DNA of 5,710 nt from Planctomycetaceae bacterium (GTDB taxonomy: Bacteria > Planctomycetota > Phycisphaerae > Phycisphaerales > SM1A02), in contig NSIA01000028.1 of the NCBI GenBank assembly GCA_002737585.1, positions 14,360 to 20,069 of the forward strand. Direction: 5' to 3'. The position numbers and the translations under genes are program-made. The notes beneath the pieces are model-generated. The model saw nothing but the letters and a program-made list of their open reading frames with translations, did no database searches and was not told where the DNA came from. Positions 1 to 5,621 of the stretch are shown piece after piece. The first letter of the stretch is position 1. Every line of letters starts with the position of its first letter.

Positions 1-761
1 GCTGATGCCTTTGCCATCTCGGCTTGCAACTCCCGCGTGAGGGCGCTGCGCTTGGAGCCAAGGAAGCGCAGAAAACGATCAACGTCGCCGCGATAGCGTT
101 CCTTGCCAACAAGATTGGCGCACGGCGCAGTGCACTGACCAATCGAGTGCAAGAGACACGGACGAAAGCGTCGGTTGGCAGGATCATCCGACTTGATATC
201 GAGCTCGCAGGTTCGATACTGAAACACGCGCTGCATGAACGTCACCGCACTGCGGAGTGCATGAACGCTGGTGAACGGACCAAAGATGCGCGCGCCGGCG
301 AATCGCTCGTCGGACGGATTTCGGGTGACGTAGACCCCGGGAAACTCATCGCGCATGGTGACGGCGAGGTATGGAAAGGTCTTGTCGTCGCGCAGCAGTT
401 CATTGAAACGCGGATGAATGTCCTTGACGAGGCGGCTCTCCAAGAGCAGCGCCTCCCACTCTGCTTCGCATTCAAGAATGTCGAAATCAGTGACAACATC
501 CAGCATGGGCTGCTTTCGACCGCCCAGGTCTGCGCTGGGCACGAAGTAACTGGAAACACGGTCCGGTAGGCACAGGGCTTTGCCGATGTACAGGACCTTT
601 CCGGCCGCGTCCTTCATCAGATAGACCCCCGGAACACGCGGAAGCGCGCGCGCCTTGTCAGAAAGACGCCGAATTCGGTCAATCCGAGCCTCCAGGGGCT
701 CGTTTTGGGGCGCCTTCCCCGGGGTGGGGTCGTCTTGAAATTCCGGGATTTCCGGTGGCAT
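1..761 (-). CDS. uvrC: UvrC-type excinuclease ABC subunit C, N-terminal part (runs off left edge)
   Basis: This is the nuclease subunit of UvrABC nucleotide excision repair, which cuts the damaged strand on both sides of a lesion. The minus strand is open for 253 codons from ATG 761 to the window edge. Residues about 40-120 form a GIY-YIG domain: PGVYLMKD, then VLYIGKA, an Arg in the PDRVSSYF stretch, and LLLESRLVKDIHPRFN with the metal-binding Glu. A four-cysteine set typical of the UvrC Fe-S cluster follows (YRTCEL, RPCLL, GQC, APC). The visible end, FLRFLGSKRSALTRELQAEM, is the start of the UVR (UvrB-binding) region; the UvrC endonuclease/HhH C-terminal half lies outside. The usual KNLR after YIGKA reads LCLP here. 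No clear ribosome site precedes ATG 761. A GTG at 785 in the same frame has GGAG nine bases upstream and is a credible alternative start. The family call is firm; the start is not. Confidence 0.93.
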   Translation of the reverse strand, partial: MPPEIPEFQDDPTPGKAPQNEPLEARIDRIRRLSDKARALPRVPGVYLMKDAAGKVLYIGKALCLPDRVSSYFVPSADLGGRKQPMLDVVTDFDILECEAEWEALLLESRLVKDIHPRFNELLRDDKTFPYLAVTMRDEFPGVYVTRNPSDERFAGARIFGPFTSVHALRSAVTFMQRVFQYRTCELDIKSDDPANRRFRPCLLHSIGQCTAPCANLVGKERYRGDVDRFLRFLGSKRSALTRELQAEMAKAS

Positions 762-779
762 TGCTGAAATAGTACGACG

Positions 780-805
780 TTGCACCCGTTGGGTCTCCGT
801 ATACT
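780..805 (+). promoter_or_regulatory. Possible promoter of the cysteine-rich lipoprotein gene
   Basis: TATACT at 800-805 matches the sigma-70 -10 consensus at five of six positions and lies 63 bases upstream of the lipoprotein ATG. TTGCAC at 780-785 resembles a -35 box, but the 14-base spacer is shorter than the usual 16-18, so only the -10 is reasonably convincing. GTATAC (799-804) is a palindrome, so the same site could also be read on the minus strand towards uvrC. Confidence 0.3.
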
Positions 806-814
806 TTATTTCCT

Positions 815-834
815 GCGGACTGCTTTCGGTCCGC
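815..834 (+). promoter_or_regulatory. 5'-leader hairpin upstream of the lipoprotein gene
   Basis: GCGGACTG (815-822) pairs with CGGTCCGC (827-834), an 8-bp stem with one G-T pair and a CTTT loop. It lies about 10 bases after the candidate -10 box, so it would sit at or near the 5' end of the transcript, 34 bases before the start codon. There is no T-run after it, so it is not an intrinsic terminator. A role as an mRNA-stabilising cap or a protein/ligand site is inference. Confidence 0.4.
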
Positions 835-868
835 GCACGATCGGATCAACTAATCAGGAACCACTCCC

Positions 869-1288
869 ATGAACGCTAAGAAGTTTGCCCTCGTCACCGC
901 TGGTCTCTGCGCCACCATGTTCTTCGCCGCTTGCGACTCCACCGAGAAGCAGAACACCTCTGCCGGCGCCATGGGTGAGAAGTCATCTTGCTGCACCGAC
1001 TCCGCCAAGTGCGACACCAAGTGCACCAGCGACGCCAAGACCTGCACCAAGGGCGAAGAGTGCTGCATGAAGAAGGCAACCGCAACGACCCCAACTTCTG
1101 CACCAGCAGTTGCTCCGGGCGCAGTCGGCGAGAAGAAGGAAGGTTGCTGCTCAACCACCACCAAGACTTCGGCCAAGGTCGAGGGTTGCTGCTCAACCAT
1201 GACCAAGACCTCGGCCAAGACCGAGAGCTGCTGCCCAGCCATGACCGAAGGCGCAAAGTGCCCGGTCACTGGCACCACGAACGGCTAA
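869..1288 (+). CDS. Small cysteine-rich repeat lipoprotein, function unknown
   Basis: The 139-residue protein begins with a lysine-tipped hydrophobic signal (MNAKKFALVTAGLCATMFF) ending in the lipobox FAAC. Cys22 should therefore be the lipid-modified first residue of an exported lipoprotein. The mature part has 15 cysteines, ten of them in CC pairs at 41-42, 65-66, 93-94, 107-108 and 121-122. Single cysteines lie at 48, 52, 59 and 131. The rest is Thr, Lys, Ser, Ala and Glu with almost no hydrophobic core. A Pro/Ala/Thr linker (about 70-85) divides an N-terminal cysteine block from a C-terminal block of 14-residue repeats starting with CC. AGGAA at 856-860, eight bases from ATG 869, supports the start. 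A terminator follows, so it appears monocistronic. I do not recognise a family. The composition suggests metal binding, like a surface metallothionein, or a redox/disulfide role; this is inference only. Confidence 0.85.
   Translation: MNAKKFALVTAGLCATMFFAACDSTEKQNTSAGAMGEKSSCCTDSAKCDTKCTSDAKTCTKGEECCMKKATATTPTSAPAVAPGAVGEKKEGCCSTTTKTSAKVEGCCSTMTKTSAKTESCCPAMTEGAKCPVTGTTNG
1139..1246 (+). repeat. 42-bp in-frame tandem repeat inside the lipoprotein gene
   Basis: Two complete units (1139-1180 and 1181-1222) agree at 36 of 42 bases by direct comparison. A third, degenerate unit starts at 1223 and keeps the CC pair and the Met-Thr. Each unit encodes the pattern E-G/S-CC-S/P-x-x-T-K-T-S-A-K-x, putting cysteine pairs exactly 14 residues apart (93, 107, 121). 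Most differences fall at third positions or in non-Cys codons, which fits duplication followed by selection to keep the cysteines. Confidence 0.85.
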
Positions 1289-1343
1289 CTCATTTCGGGG
1301 TCAGTTGCACCCGATTGATTGACGTTTCATTGCTCGAATGTTC

Positions 1344-1379
1344 CGCACGCCCGCCTCAACCGCGGGCGTGCGTGTTTTT
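1344..1379 (+). terminator. Intrinsic (rho-independent) terminator
   Basis: CGCACGCCCGC (1344-1354) pairs perfectly with GCGGGCGTGCG (1362-1372), an 11-bp G+C-rich stem with a 7-base loop CTCAACC. It is followed directly by TGTTTTT (1373-1379). It lies 55 bases after the lipoprotein stop codon and should end that transcript, implying that pyrC has its own promoter or depends on read-through. Confidence 0.88.
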
Positions 1380-1410
1380 GCGGCGTATCCACTTGTGGCA
1401 GCGCAACACC

Positions 1411-1470
1411 AAGGAGGGCTACGCACATCCATCGGCGGCGCTGCGCTACCAGTTCGGGGTACCCTCTCTT
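1411..1470 (+). promoter_or_regulatory. pyrC leader with a sequestered Shine-Dalgarno-like element
   Basis: AAGGAGGG (1411-1418) is an almost ideal Shine-Dalgarno sequence, but no ATG, GTG or TTG lies within normal distance after it. The pyrC ATG is 55 bases further on. Just before that ATG, CCCTCTCTT (1462-1470) is complementary to AAGGAGGG apart from one bulged T. The pairing extends inward through TAC (1420-1422) with GTA (1459-1461), giving about 11 pairs with two single-base bulges and a loop of about 36 bases. The pairing is visible in the sequence; a regulatory function is inference. Confidence 0.3.
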
Positions 1471-1473
1471 GAG

Positions 1474-2790
1474 ATGAGCACCACCCTCCTGCGCGCTGGT
1501 CGAGTGATTTGCCCGGACTCTGGAATTGACGGCACCGGCGACGTGCTGTTGGTCGGCGGTCGGATCGCCGCTGTAAGCATGAAGGCTGGAGAATTGTCCG
1601 CTGCCGGAGCGGAGGTGGTCGACTGCCATGGCCTCATGGTGTGCCCCGGGCTCATCGATCCGCACGTGCATTTACGTGAGCCGGGCGGAGAGCACAAGGA
1701 AACCATCGCCACTGGTACAGCCGCAGCAATTGCCGGCGGGTTCACCAGTGTCTGCTGCATGCCGAATACCACGCCGTGCCTTGATTCCGGGCCGCTTGTG
1801 GAGTTCGTACGCCTGCGCGCACGCGAGGCAAACATGGCGCGTGTCTTTGTTGCGGGAGCTGCCACGGTTGGGCGCGCGGGCGAACAACTGGCACCCATGG
1901 CTGCCATGAAACAAGCCGGCGCCGTGGCGTTCACTGATGATGGCGACGGCATCGCCAACGCCCAGATGATGTTGCGCGTACTGCAGATGGCCAAGGTGGT
2001 TGGTTGCGCGTTCATGCAACACTGCCAAGAGCCAAGCCTCACGCACGGTGCCGCCATGAACGCGGGTCCCCTGCAAGTGAAGCTTGGACTTGGTGCGTGG
2101 CCGGCGATTGCTGAAGAGTTGATGCTGGAACGCGATGTCATGCTCAACCGGGCTGTTGGAGCCAAGTACCACGCGCAACATGTATCGGCCGCCGGGAGTA
2201 CCGAGATTCTCCGCCGTGCGCGCGCCGCGGGACAACCCGTGAGTGGCGAGGCAAGTCCGCACCACCTGCTGCTCACCGACGCCGCGTGCGATGACTACAA
2301 CACCCAAGCCAAGATGAATCCGCCGCTACGCACCGCTGCGGATGTCCAAGCACTGCGCGCTGCCGTAGCCGACGGAACGATTGACGTGCTTGCCACGGAC
2401 CATGCACCGCACACTGAAGCCGAAAAGGCCCGCGACTTTGCGCAGGCCTCATTCGGCATCATCGGCCTCGAACACGCACTGCCCCTCTATGTGGAGGCAC
2501 TGGTAGCCAGCGGCGCCATCGGCTGGCCGCGCCTCATTGCGCTGATGACCATTCAACCCAGCAAGTTGCTTGGGCTTGATGCCTCCGGCCTGGGCACGTT
2601 GCGCATCGGCGCACCGGCGGACGTGACGGTGATCGACCCGACGGCGCGCTGGACCGTGGACCTTGCGGCAAGTGTTTCCAGGAGTCGCAACAGCCCGTTC
2701 CACGGGCGCAACCTCACCGGTCGGGCTGTCCATGTCTTTGTCGATGGTGTGTCCCGACAGGCATCGTTGGCTACCATTTCGCCCCCGTGA
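1474..2790 (+). CDS. pyrC: Dihydroorotase, type I
   Basis: The 438-residue enzyme interconverts carbamoyl-aspartate and dihydroorotate, step three of de novo pyrimidine synthesis, in the cytoplasm. Its length and motifs fit class I of the cyclic amidohydrolases. The metal-binding HVH lies in DPHVHLREPG (62-71), and FTDDGDG (153-159) carries the class I Asp. Further signatures are MQHCQE with His183, KYHAQHVSAAGS (231-242), SPHH (261-264), KMNPPLRT (280-287) and the catalytic Asp in ATDHAPH (307-313). SPFHGRNLTG lies near the end (407-416). All expected ligands appear present, so it should be active. ATG 1474 gives the normal N-terminus (strand then GGRI turn). The frame stays open far upstream, but that part crosses the terminator and the lipoprotein gene and is not coding. 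The only possible ribosome sites before ATG 1474 are poor. Its TGA overlaps the GTG of the ACP gene by four bases, so the two are probably cotranscribed. Confidence 0.95.
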   Translation: MSTTLLRAGRVICPDSGIDGTGDVLLVGGRIAAVSMKAGELSAAGAEVVDCHGLMVCPGLIDPHVHLREPGGEHKETIATGTAAAIAGGFTSVCCMPNTTPCLDSGPLVEFVRLRAREANMARVFVAGAATVGRAGEQLAPMAAMKQAGAVAFTDDGDGIANAQMMLRVLQMAKVVGCAFMQHCQEPSLTHGAAMNAGPLQVKLGLGAWPAIAEELMLERDVMLNRAVGAKYHAQHVSAAGSTEILRRARAAGQPVSGEASPHHLLLTDAACDDYNTQAKMNPPLRTAADVQALRAAVADGTIDVLATDHAPHTEAEKARDFAQASFGIIGLEHALPLYVEALVASGAIGWPRLIALMTIQPSKLLGLDASGLGTLRIGAPADVTVIDPTARWTVDLAASVSRSRNSPFHGRNLTGRAVHVFVDGVSRQASLATISPP

Positions 2791-3056
2791 CCATGCAACG
2801 AGAACAAGTCGCTACCGCAGTACGCGAAATCCTTCAGGTGGACCTGAAGTTCGCCGGGATGGATCTTCCCGACGAACTGCCACTCATCGGTGGCGGACTT
2901 GCATTGGATTCACTTGATCTACTGATGTTGGTGACTGGCATTGAGAAGCGCTTCGGGCACAAGATCGCCCCAAAGAAGCTGGGGAAAGACACCATGTCAA
3001 GCGTTGGAGTGTTCATCGACTTTGCGCACGCTGAATTGTTGGCGGCTGGCAAGTGA
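2787..3056 (+). CDS. Acyl carrier protein
   Basis: The 89-residue protein has the four-helix ACP pattern. Its phosphopantetheine attachment site is LALDSLDLLML, with Ser42 as the modified residue after activation by a holo-ACP synthase. The helix III/IV region (KLGKDTMSSVGVFIDFAHAE) is also ACP-like. It would carry acyl or aryl-acyl chains as thioesters for partner enzymes. It diverges from the primary fatty-acid AcpP, which usually has the DSLD context inside a very acidic helix and is flanked by fab genes. This, and the neighbouring dehydratase, suggest a dedicated carrier for a specialised pathway. GTG 2787 overlaps the pyrC stop (GTGA); ATG 2793, two codons later in frame, is equally possible. 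Neither has a clear Shine-Dalgarno, so translation is probably coupled to pyrC. The stop overlaps the next gene's GTG at 3053. Confidence 0.9.
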   Translation: MTMQREQVATAVREILQVDLKFAGMDLPDELPLIGGGLALDSLDLLMLVTGIEKRFGHKIAPKKLGKDTMSSVGVFIDFAHAELLAAGK

Positions 3057-3496
3057 ACCACGTTTCGCCCGAACAGCTCCTGCCGCATCGAGCTCCGTTC
3101 TTGTTCATTGACAACATTTGCCAACTCGGCGACGGCGCGGTGCGGGCAACATGGACCATCCGTGGCGATGAGGACTTTCTGCGCGGGCACTTTCCCGATG
3201 ATGCAATCATTCCAGGAGTATTGATCGGCGAAGCGTTGGCTCAAGCGGCTGGCATTGCCCTGACTTCGCTGCCCGGCGAAGGTATCGGGGTGCGTCGGCC
3301 GGGCTTCTTGGCGCATATCAATCTCCGATTCCATGCCCCGGCGCGACCGCCCTGCCAGATTGAACTGAGCGCGAAAGTGTCGGGCGGCATGGGCTCGCTG
3401 CACCAATTTGATGTGACTGCGCACAGTCAATCGGAGCGACTGGCATCTGGAATACTGGTCTTGGCGGTGCCGCCGACTACGCCTGCGCAGACCTGA
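3053..3496 (+). CDS. FabZ-like 3-hydroxyacyl-ACP dehydratase (hotdog fold)
   Basis: This 147-residue protein should dehydrate 3-hydroxyacyl-ACP to trans-2-enoyl-ACP, probably using the adjacent ACP. LPHRAPFLFIDNI (10-22) is the FabZ N-terminal signature. LRGHFPDDAIIPGVLIGEALAQAAG (split across 43-67) contains the catalytic pair His46 and Glu60, with the 14-residue spacing seen in FabZ. The length is normal for FabZ. The C-terminal half is diverged (for example FLAHINLRFHAPARPP), fitting a pathway-specific dehydratase such as those of aryl-polyene-type clusters rather than the housekeeping enzyme. It starts with GTG 3053, overlapping the ACP stop by four bases. It is the last gene of the plus-strand group and ends 13 bases from the convergent fusion gene. 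No convincing terminator is visible in that gap. Confidence 0.9.
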   Translation: MNHVSPEQLLPHRAPFLFIDNICQLGDGAVRATWTIRGDEDFLRGHFPDDAIIPGVLIGEALAQAAGIALTSLPGEGIGVRRPGFLAHINLRFHAPARPPCQIELSAKVSGGMGSLHQFDVTAHSQSERLASGILVLAVPPTTPAQT

Positions 3497-3509
3497 AATC
3501 GGTGGAGTC

Positions 3510-5621
3510 TTACAGCCGCGAAACGCCGCGGTAGTAACTCATGACACCAAGTTCGGTGGCATGGCGAACACCTAAAAATCCCGCCGATTCCAACGCGGAA
3601 ATGATCACTGCGGGTCGGACGGCGTCCTCAATGGTGTCCGCCCAATAGCGCATCATGGGAAATGTAGATATGCGCCCGCTGGCCAACACCCCGACCGTCG
3701 GCGCCACATGCCGCATCGTGAAGCGAAAGAGTGGCGCAGTGATCGCGCCCCGTGCGGAAGTAACTTCAAGCAGCACGATCCGACCGCCCGGGCGCAACAC
3801 CCGCAGCACCTCGGAAAATACGGTGTGCATGTCCTCAATGTGCCGCAACATGTAGCCCATGGATACGCAGTCAAAGGATGCACTTGGAAACGGCAACTGC
3901 TCCGCGCAGCCAAGGACCGTTTCCCGAACACCCCGAGCACGAGCCACTGACAGCATCCCAGCACTCGGGTCAAGCGCCACTACCCGACCGGCTGCACCGA
4001 CGATTTCTTGAGCAAGCAACGCGCACACTCCGGTTCCGCTGCCAACATCCAGGAGCGACATTCCCGGGCGCAAACCCGCCGCTTGCAACATGCGTCGCCG
4101 ATACGGCCGCCCCAGTCCGCCCATCAGGGCGCCGCTGGATCGGTCGTAGCCAGCGGCGCTGTTGTTAAACAGTGCTTGCGTCCATTGTTCGCGGGATGCG
4201 CGGTCGCGCAACTGTGCCGGACGCGCCACCACCGGAGGCACTGCTGGTGCCGCACGTAACACTTTGCCGCTTGCACTGCGTGGGAACTGAGCCACAAATG
4301 CAATGGTGCGCGGAACCGCGTGCGCCGGGACGCGTTCGGCAATGAACGCGCGCAACTCGGTCGGATCCACCGAACGCGTCGGTGTGACTAACTCCACGCG
4401 CGCAGCTACGCGGGTGAGACCATGAGCCACTAGCACTGGCTCAACCAGCGCAACAGCAACATCAGGGTGCTCTTCAATGGCAGCTTCCACGTCGTACGGG
4501 TTCACTTTGAGTCCGCCCACATCAAACACCAGCTTGACTCGACCGGTGATGTGCAAGAAACCATCAGCGGATCGAACGCCAATATCGCCGGTTCGAAAGT
4601 ATCCGTCCTGCAAATCCTCTTGTCCGTGCGAATGGCCGACGATGCAATCGAACGCTGCGCCGGAGCGAACCGCCAGTTCACCGACGATGCCGTCTGCCAC
4701 GTCAATCATGCGCTCGCGGCACAATGGGTCAACAATGCGAATTGCAACGCCCGGGATCGGTACGCCACCCGCACCACGATCGAGCCAGATAGTGCCCACT
4801 TCGCTGGCGCCATAGAGATCGATAAGTGGCACGCCCAAGGCCGCCTGGAACCGTCTACGCACTGACCCACGCAGCGGAGATCCTGCCACGATGGCGCATC
4901 GGAGCGCATGCGCAGGAATAGCACCCTCGGCAATGGCTGCCGCCGCCGCTGGTACCAACGGGAGTACTGTTACTCCAGTGGAAATGAACTGCTGTGCGGC
5001 TTCAATAGTGAATGACCCGTGCTGTCGAACGGATGCACCACTCAATAGCGGTGCTAGAAATGCGTGTTCGCATCCGTACGCGTGATGCATTGGGAGAAAT
5101 GATCCCACTGTGTCAGCGTGTTGATACAACTGCGCGTCAACCAGTCCAGCAGCAACGCAAGCAATCGCGCCGGGCGATCGGCGAACGAATCGTGACATTC
5201 CGGTGGTGCCGGACGAGAGCAGGACAATTCCGCCGCATGGTCGCGAGGGCTGCAGGGTGGCCGAACCGTTGACTGAGGGCTGCACCAGTTCCGCCAACTG
5301 CGCGCTGTCAATGATCAGACTGGGCGCAAGTTCACGCGCTACCCGATCGATCATGGCTCGCGGCGCGGCGTTGGCCATCAACAGCGCATCGCAACCGGCG
5401 CGCATGGTGGCAAGGGTAGCCACCCAGAATGCACCGCCGGATGGCACGGTGACCGCCACCAAGGAGCCTGGTGCGCAGCGAAGCTCGATCGCTTGTGTCG
5501 CGGCGGCAATGGCAGTGAGCAACGCGTGATTGGTCCACTCACGTCCATCCGGGTCAGTCACGCGCACTCGATCCGGCTCCGTGGCGCACTGATGTGCGAG
5601 CGCCGCAAAAACCAGATTCAT
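3510..5621 (-). CDS. Fusion of AMP-dependent acyl/aryl ligase and UbiE-like methyltransferase
   Basis: This 703-residue two-enzyme protein is in one uninterrupted frame. Residues 1 to about 460 form an adenylating enzyme of the acyl-CoA synthetase/AMP-ligase superfamily. It has the P-loop LLSSGTTG (134-141), PMHHAYG (177-183), YGASE (270-274), YFRTGD (341-346), GRVK (360-363) and the C-terminal PRSASGK with catalytic Lys453. It is shorter than typical acyl-CoA synthetases (500 or more residues). The residue after the P-loop where PK is usual reads SR. Residues about 480-703 are a class I SAM methyltransferase: FNNSAAGYDRSS, motif I LLDVGSGTG (523-531), acidic D551, AEQLPFPSASFDCV (573-586) and LRVLRPGGRIVLLEV (606-620). 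This is the UbiE/MenG/COQ5 pattern. The likely job is to activate a carboxylic acid for CoA or the neighbouring ACP and to C- or O-methylate the substrate. ATG 5621 overlaps an upstream TGA (ATGA), so translation is probably coupled. The substrate is unknown. Confidence 0.92.
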   Translation of the reverse strand: MNLVFAALAHQCATEPDRVRVTDPDGREWTNHALLTAIAAATQAIELRCAPGSLVAVTVPSGGAFWVATLATMRAGCDALLMANAAPRAMIDRVARELAPSLIIDSAQLAELVQPSVNGSATLQPSRPCGGIVLLSSGTTGMSRFVRRSPGAIACVAAGLVDAQLYQHADTVGSFLPMHHAYGCEHAFLAPLLSGASVRQHGSFTIEAAQQFISTGVTVLPLVPAAAAAIAEGAIPAHALRCAIVAGSPLRGSVRRRFQAALGVPLIDLYGASEVGTIWLDRGAGGVPIPGVAIRIVDPLCRERMIDVADGIVGELAVRSGAAFDCIVGHSHGQEDLQDGYFRTGDIGVRSADGFLHITGRVKLVFDVGGLKVNPYDVEAAIEEHPDVAVALVEPVLVAHGLTRVAARVELVTPTRSVDPTELRAFIAERVPAHAVPRTIAFVAQFPRSASGKVLRAAPAVPPVVARPAQLRDRASREQWTQALFNNSAAGYDRSSGALMGGLGRPYRRRMLQAAGLRPGMSLLDVGSGTGVCALLAQEIVGAAGRVVALDPSAGMLSVARARGVRETVLGCAEQLPFPSASFDCVSMGYMLRHIEDMHTVFSEVLRVLRPGGRIVLLEVTSARGAITAPLFRFTMRHVAPTVGVLASGRISTFPMMRYWADTIEDAVRPAVIISALESAGFLGVRHATELGVMSYYRGVSRL

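Noticed and set aside
24..569. 181-codon plus-strand open frame at the left edge
   Set aside because: The opposite strand encodes UvrC with GIY-YIG and cysteine motifs throughout this stretch, so this frame is a shadow.
850..1278. 142-codon open frame antisense to the lipoprotein gene
   Set aside because: It mirrors the 42-bp repeats and codon bias of the sense gene. The sense frame has a ribosome site, signal peptide and lipobox, while the antisense product has no recognisable features.
779..1313. 10-base direct repeat GTTGCACCCG at 779-788 and 1304-1313 flanking the lipoprotein gene
   Set aside because: A 10-base match is expected several times by chance in a window of this size, and there are no other signs of a mobile element or attachment site.
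1319..1324. TTGACG resembling a -35 box for pyrC
   Set aside because: No -10-like sequence lies at a suitable distance, and transcription from it would start inside the terminator stem.
988..1473. In-frame open extension of pyrC upstream to an ATG at 988
   Set aside because: It is the +1-shifted reading of the cysteine-rich lipoprotein gene and runs through a strong intrinsic terminator. Its translation is low-complexity His/Gln/Arg and unlike any dihydroorotase. The enzyme's natural N-terminus begins at 1474.
1446..2307. Long minus-strand open frames (276 and 211 codons) opposite pyrC
   Set aside because: The sense strand is unmistakably dihydroorotase. The antisense frames are typical of G+C-rich DNA and show no domain motifs.
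2834..3430. 198-codon minus-strand open frame opposite the ACP and dehydratase genes
   Set aside because: It spans two well-supported sense genes, has no recognisable motifs and no ribosome site that I can see.
3516..3531. Small inverted repeat CCGCG/CGCGG at the end of the fusion gene, considered as a bidirectional terminator for the convergent genes
   Set aside because: The stem is only five base pairs, lies inside coding sequence and has no T-run on either strand.
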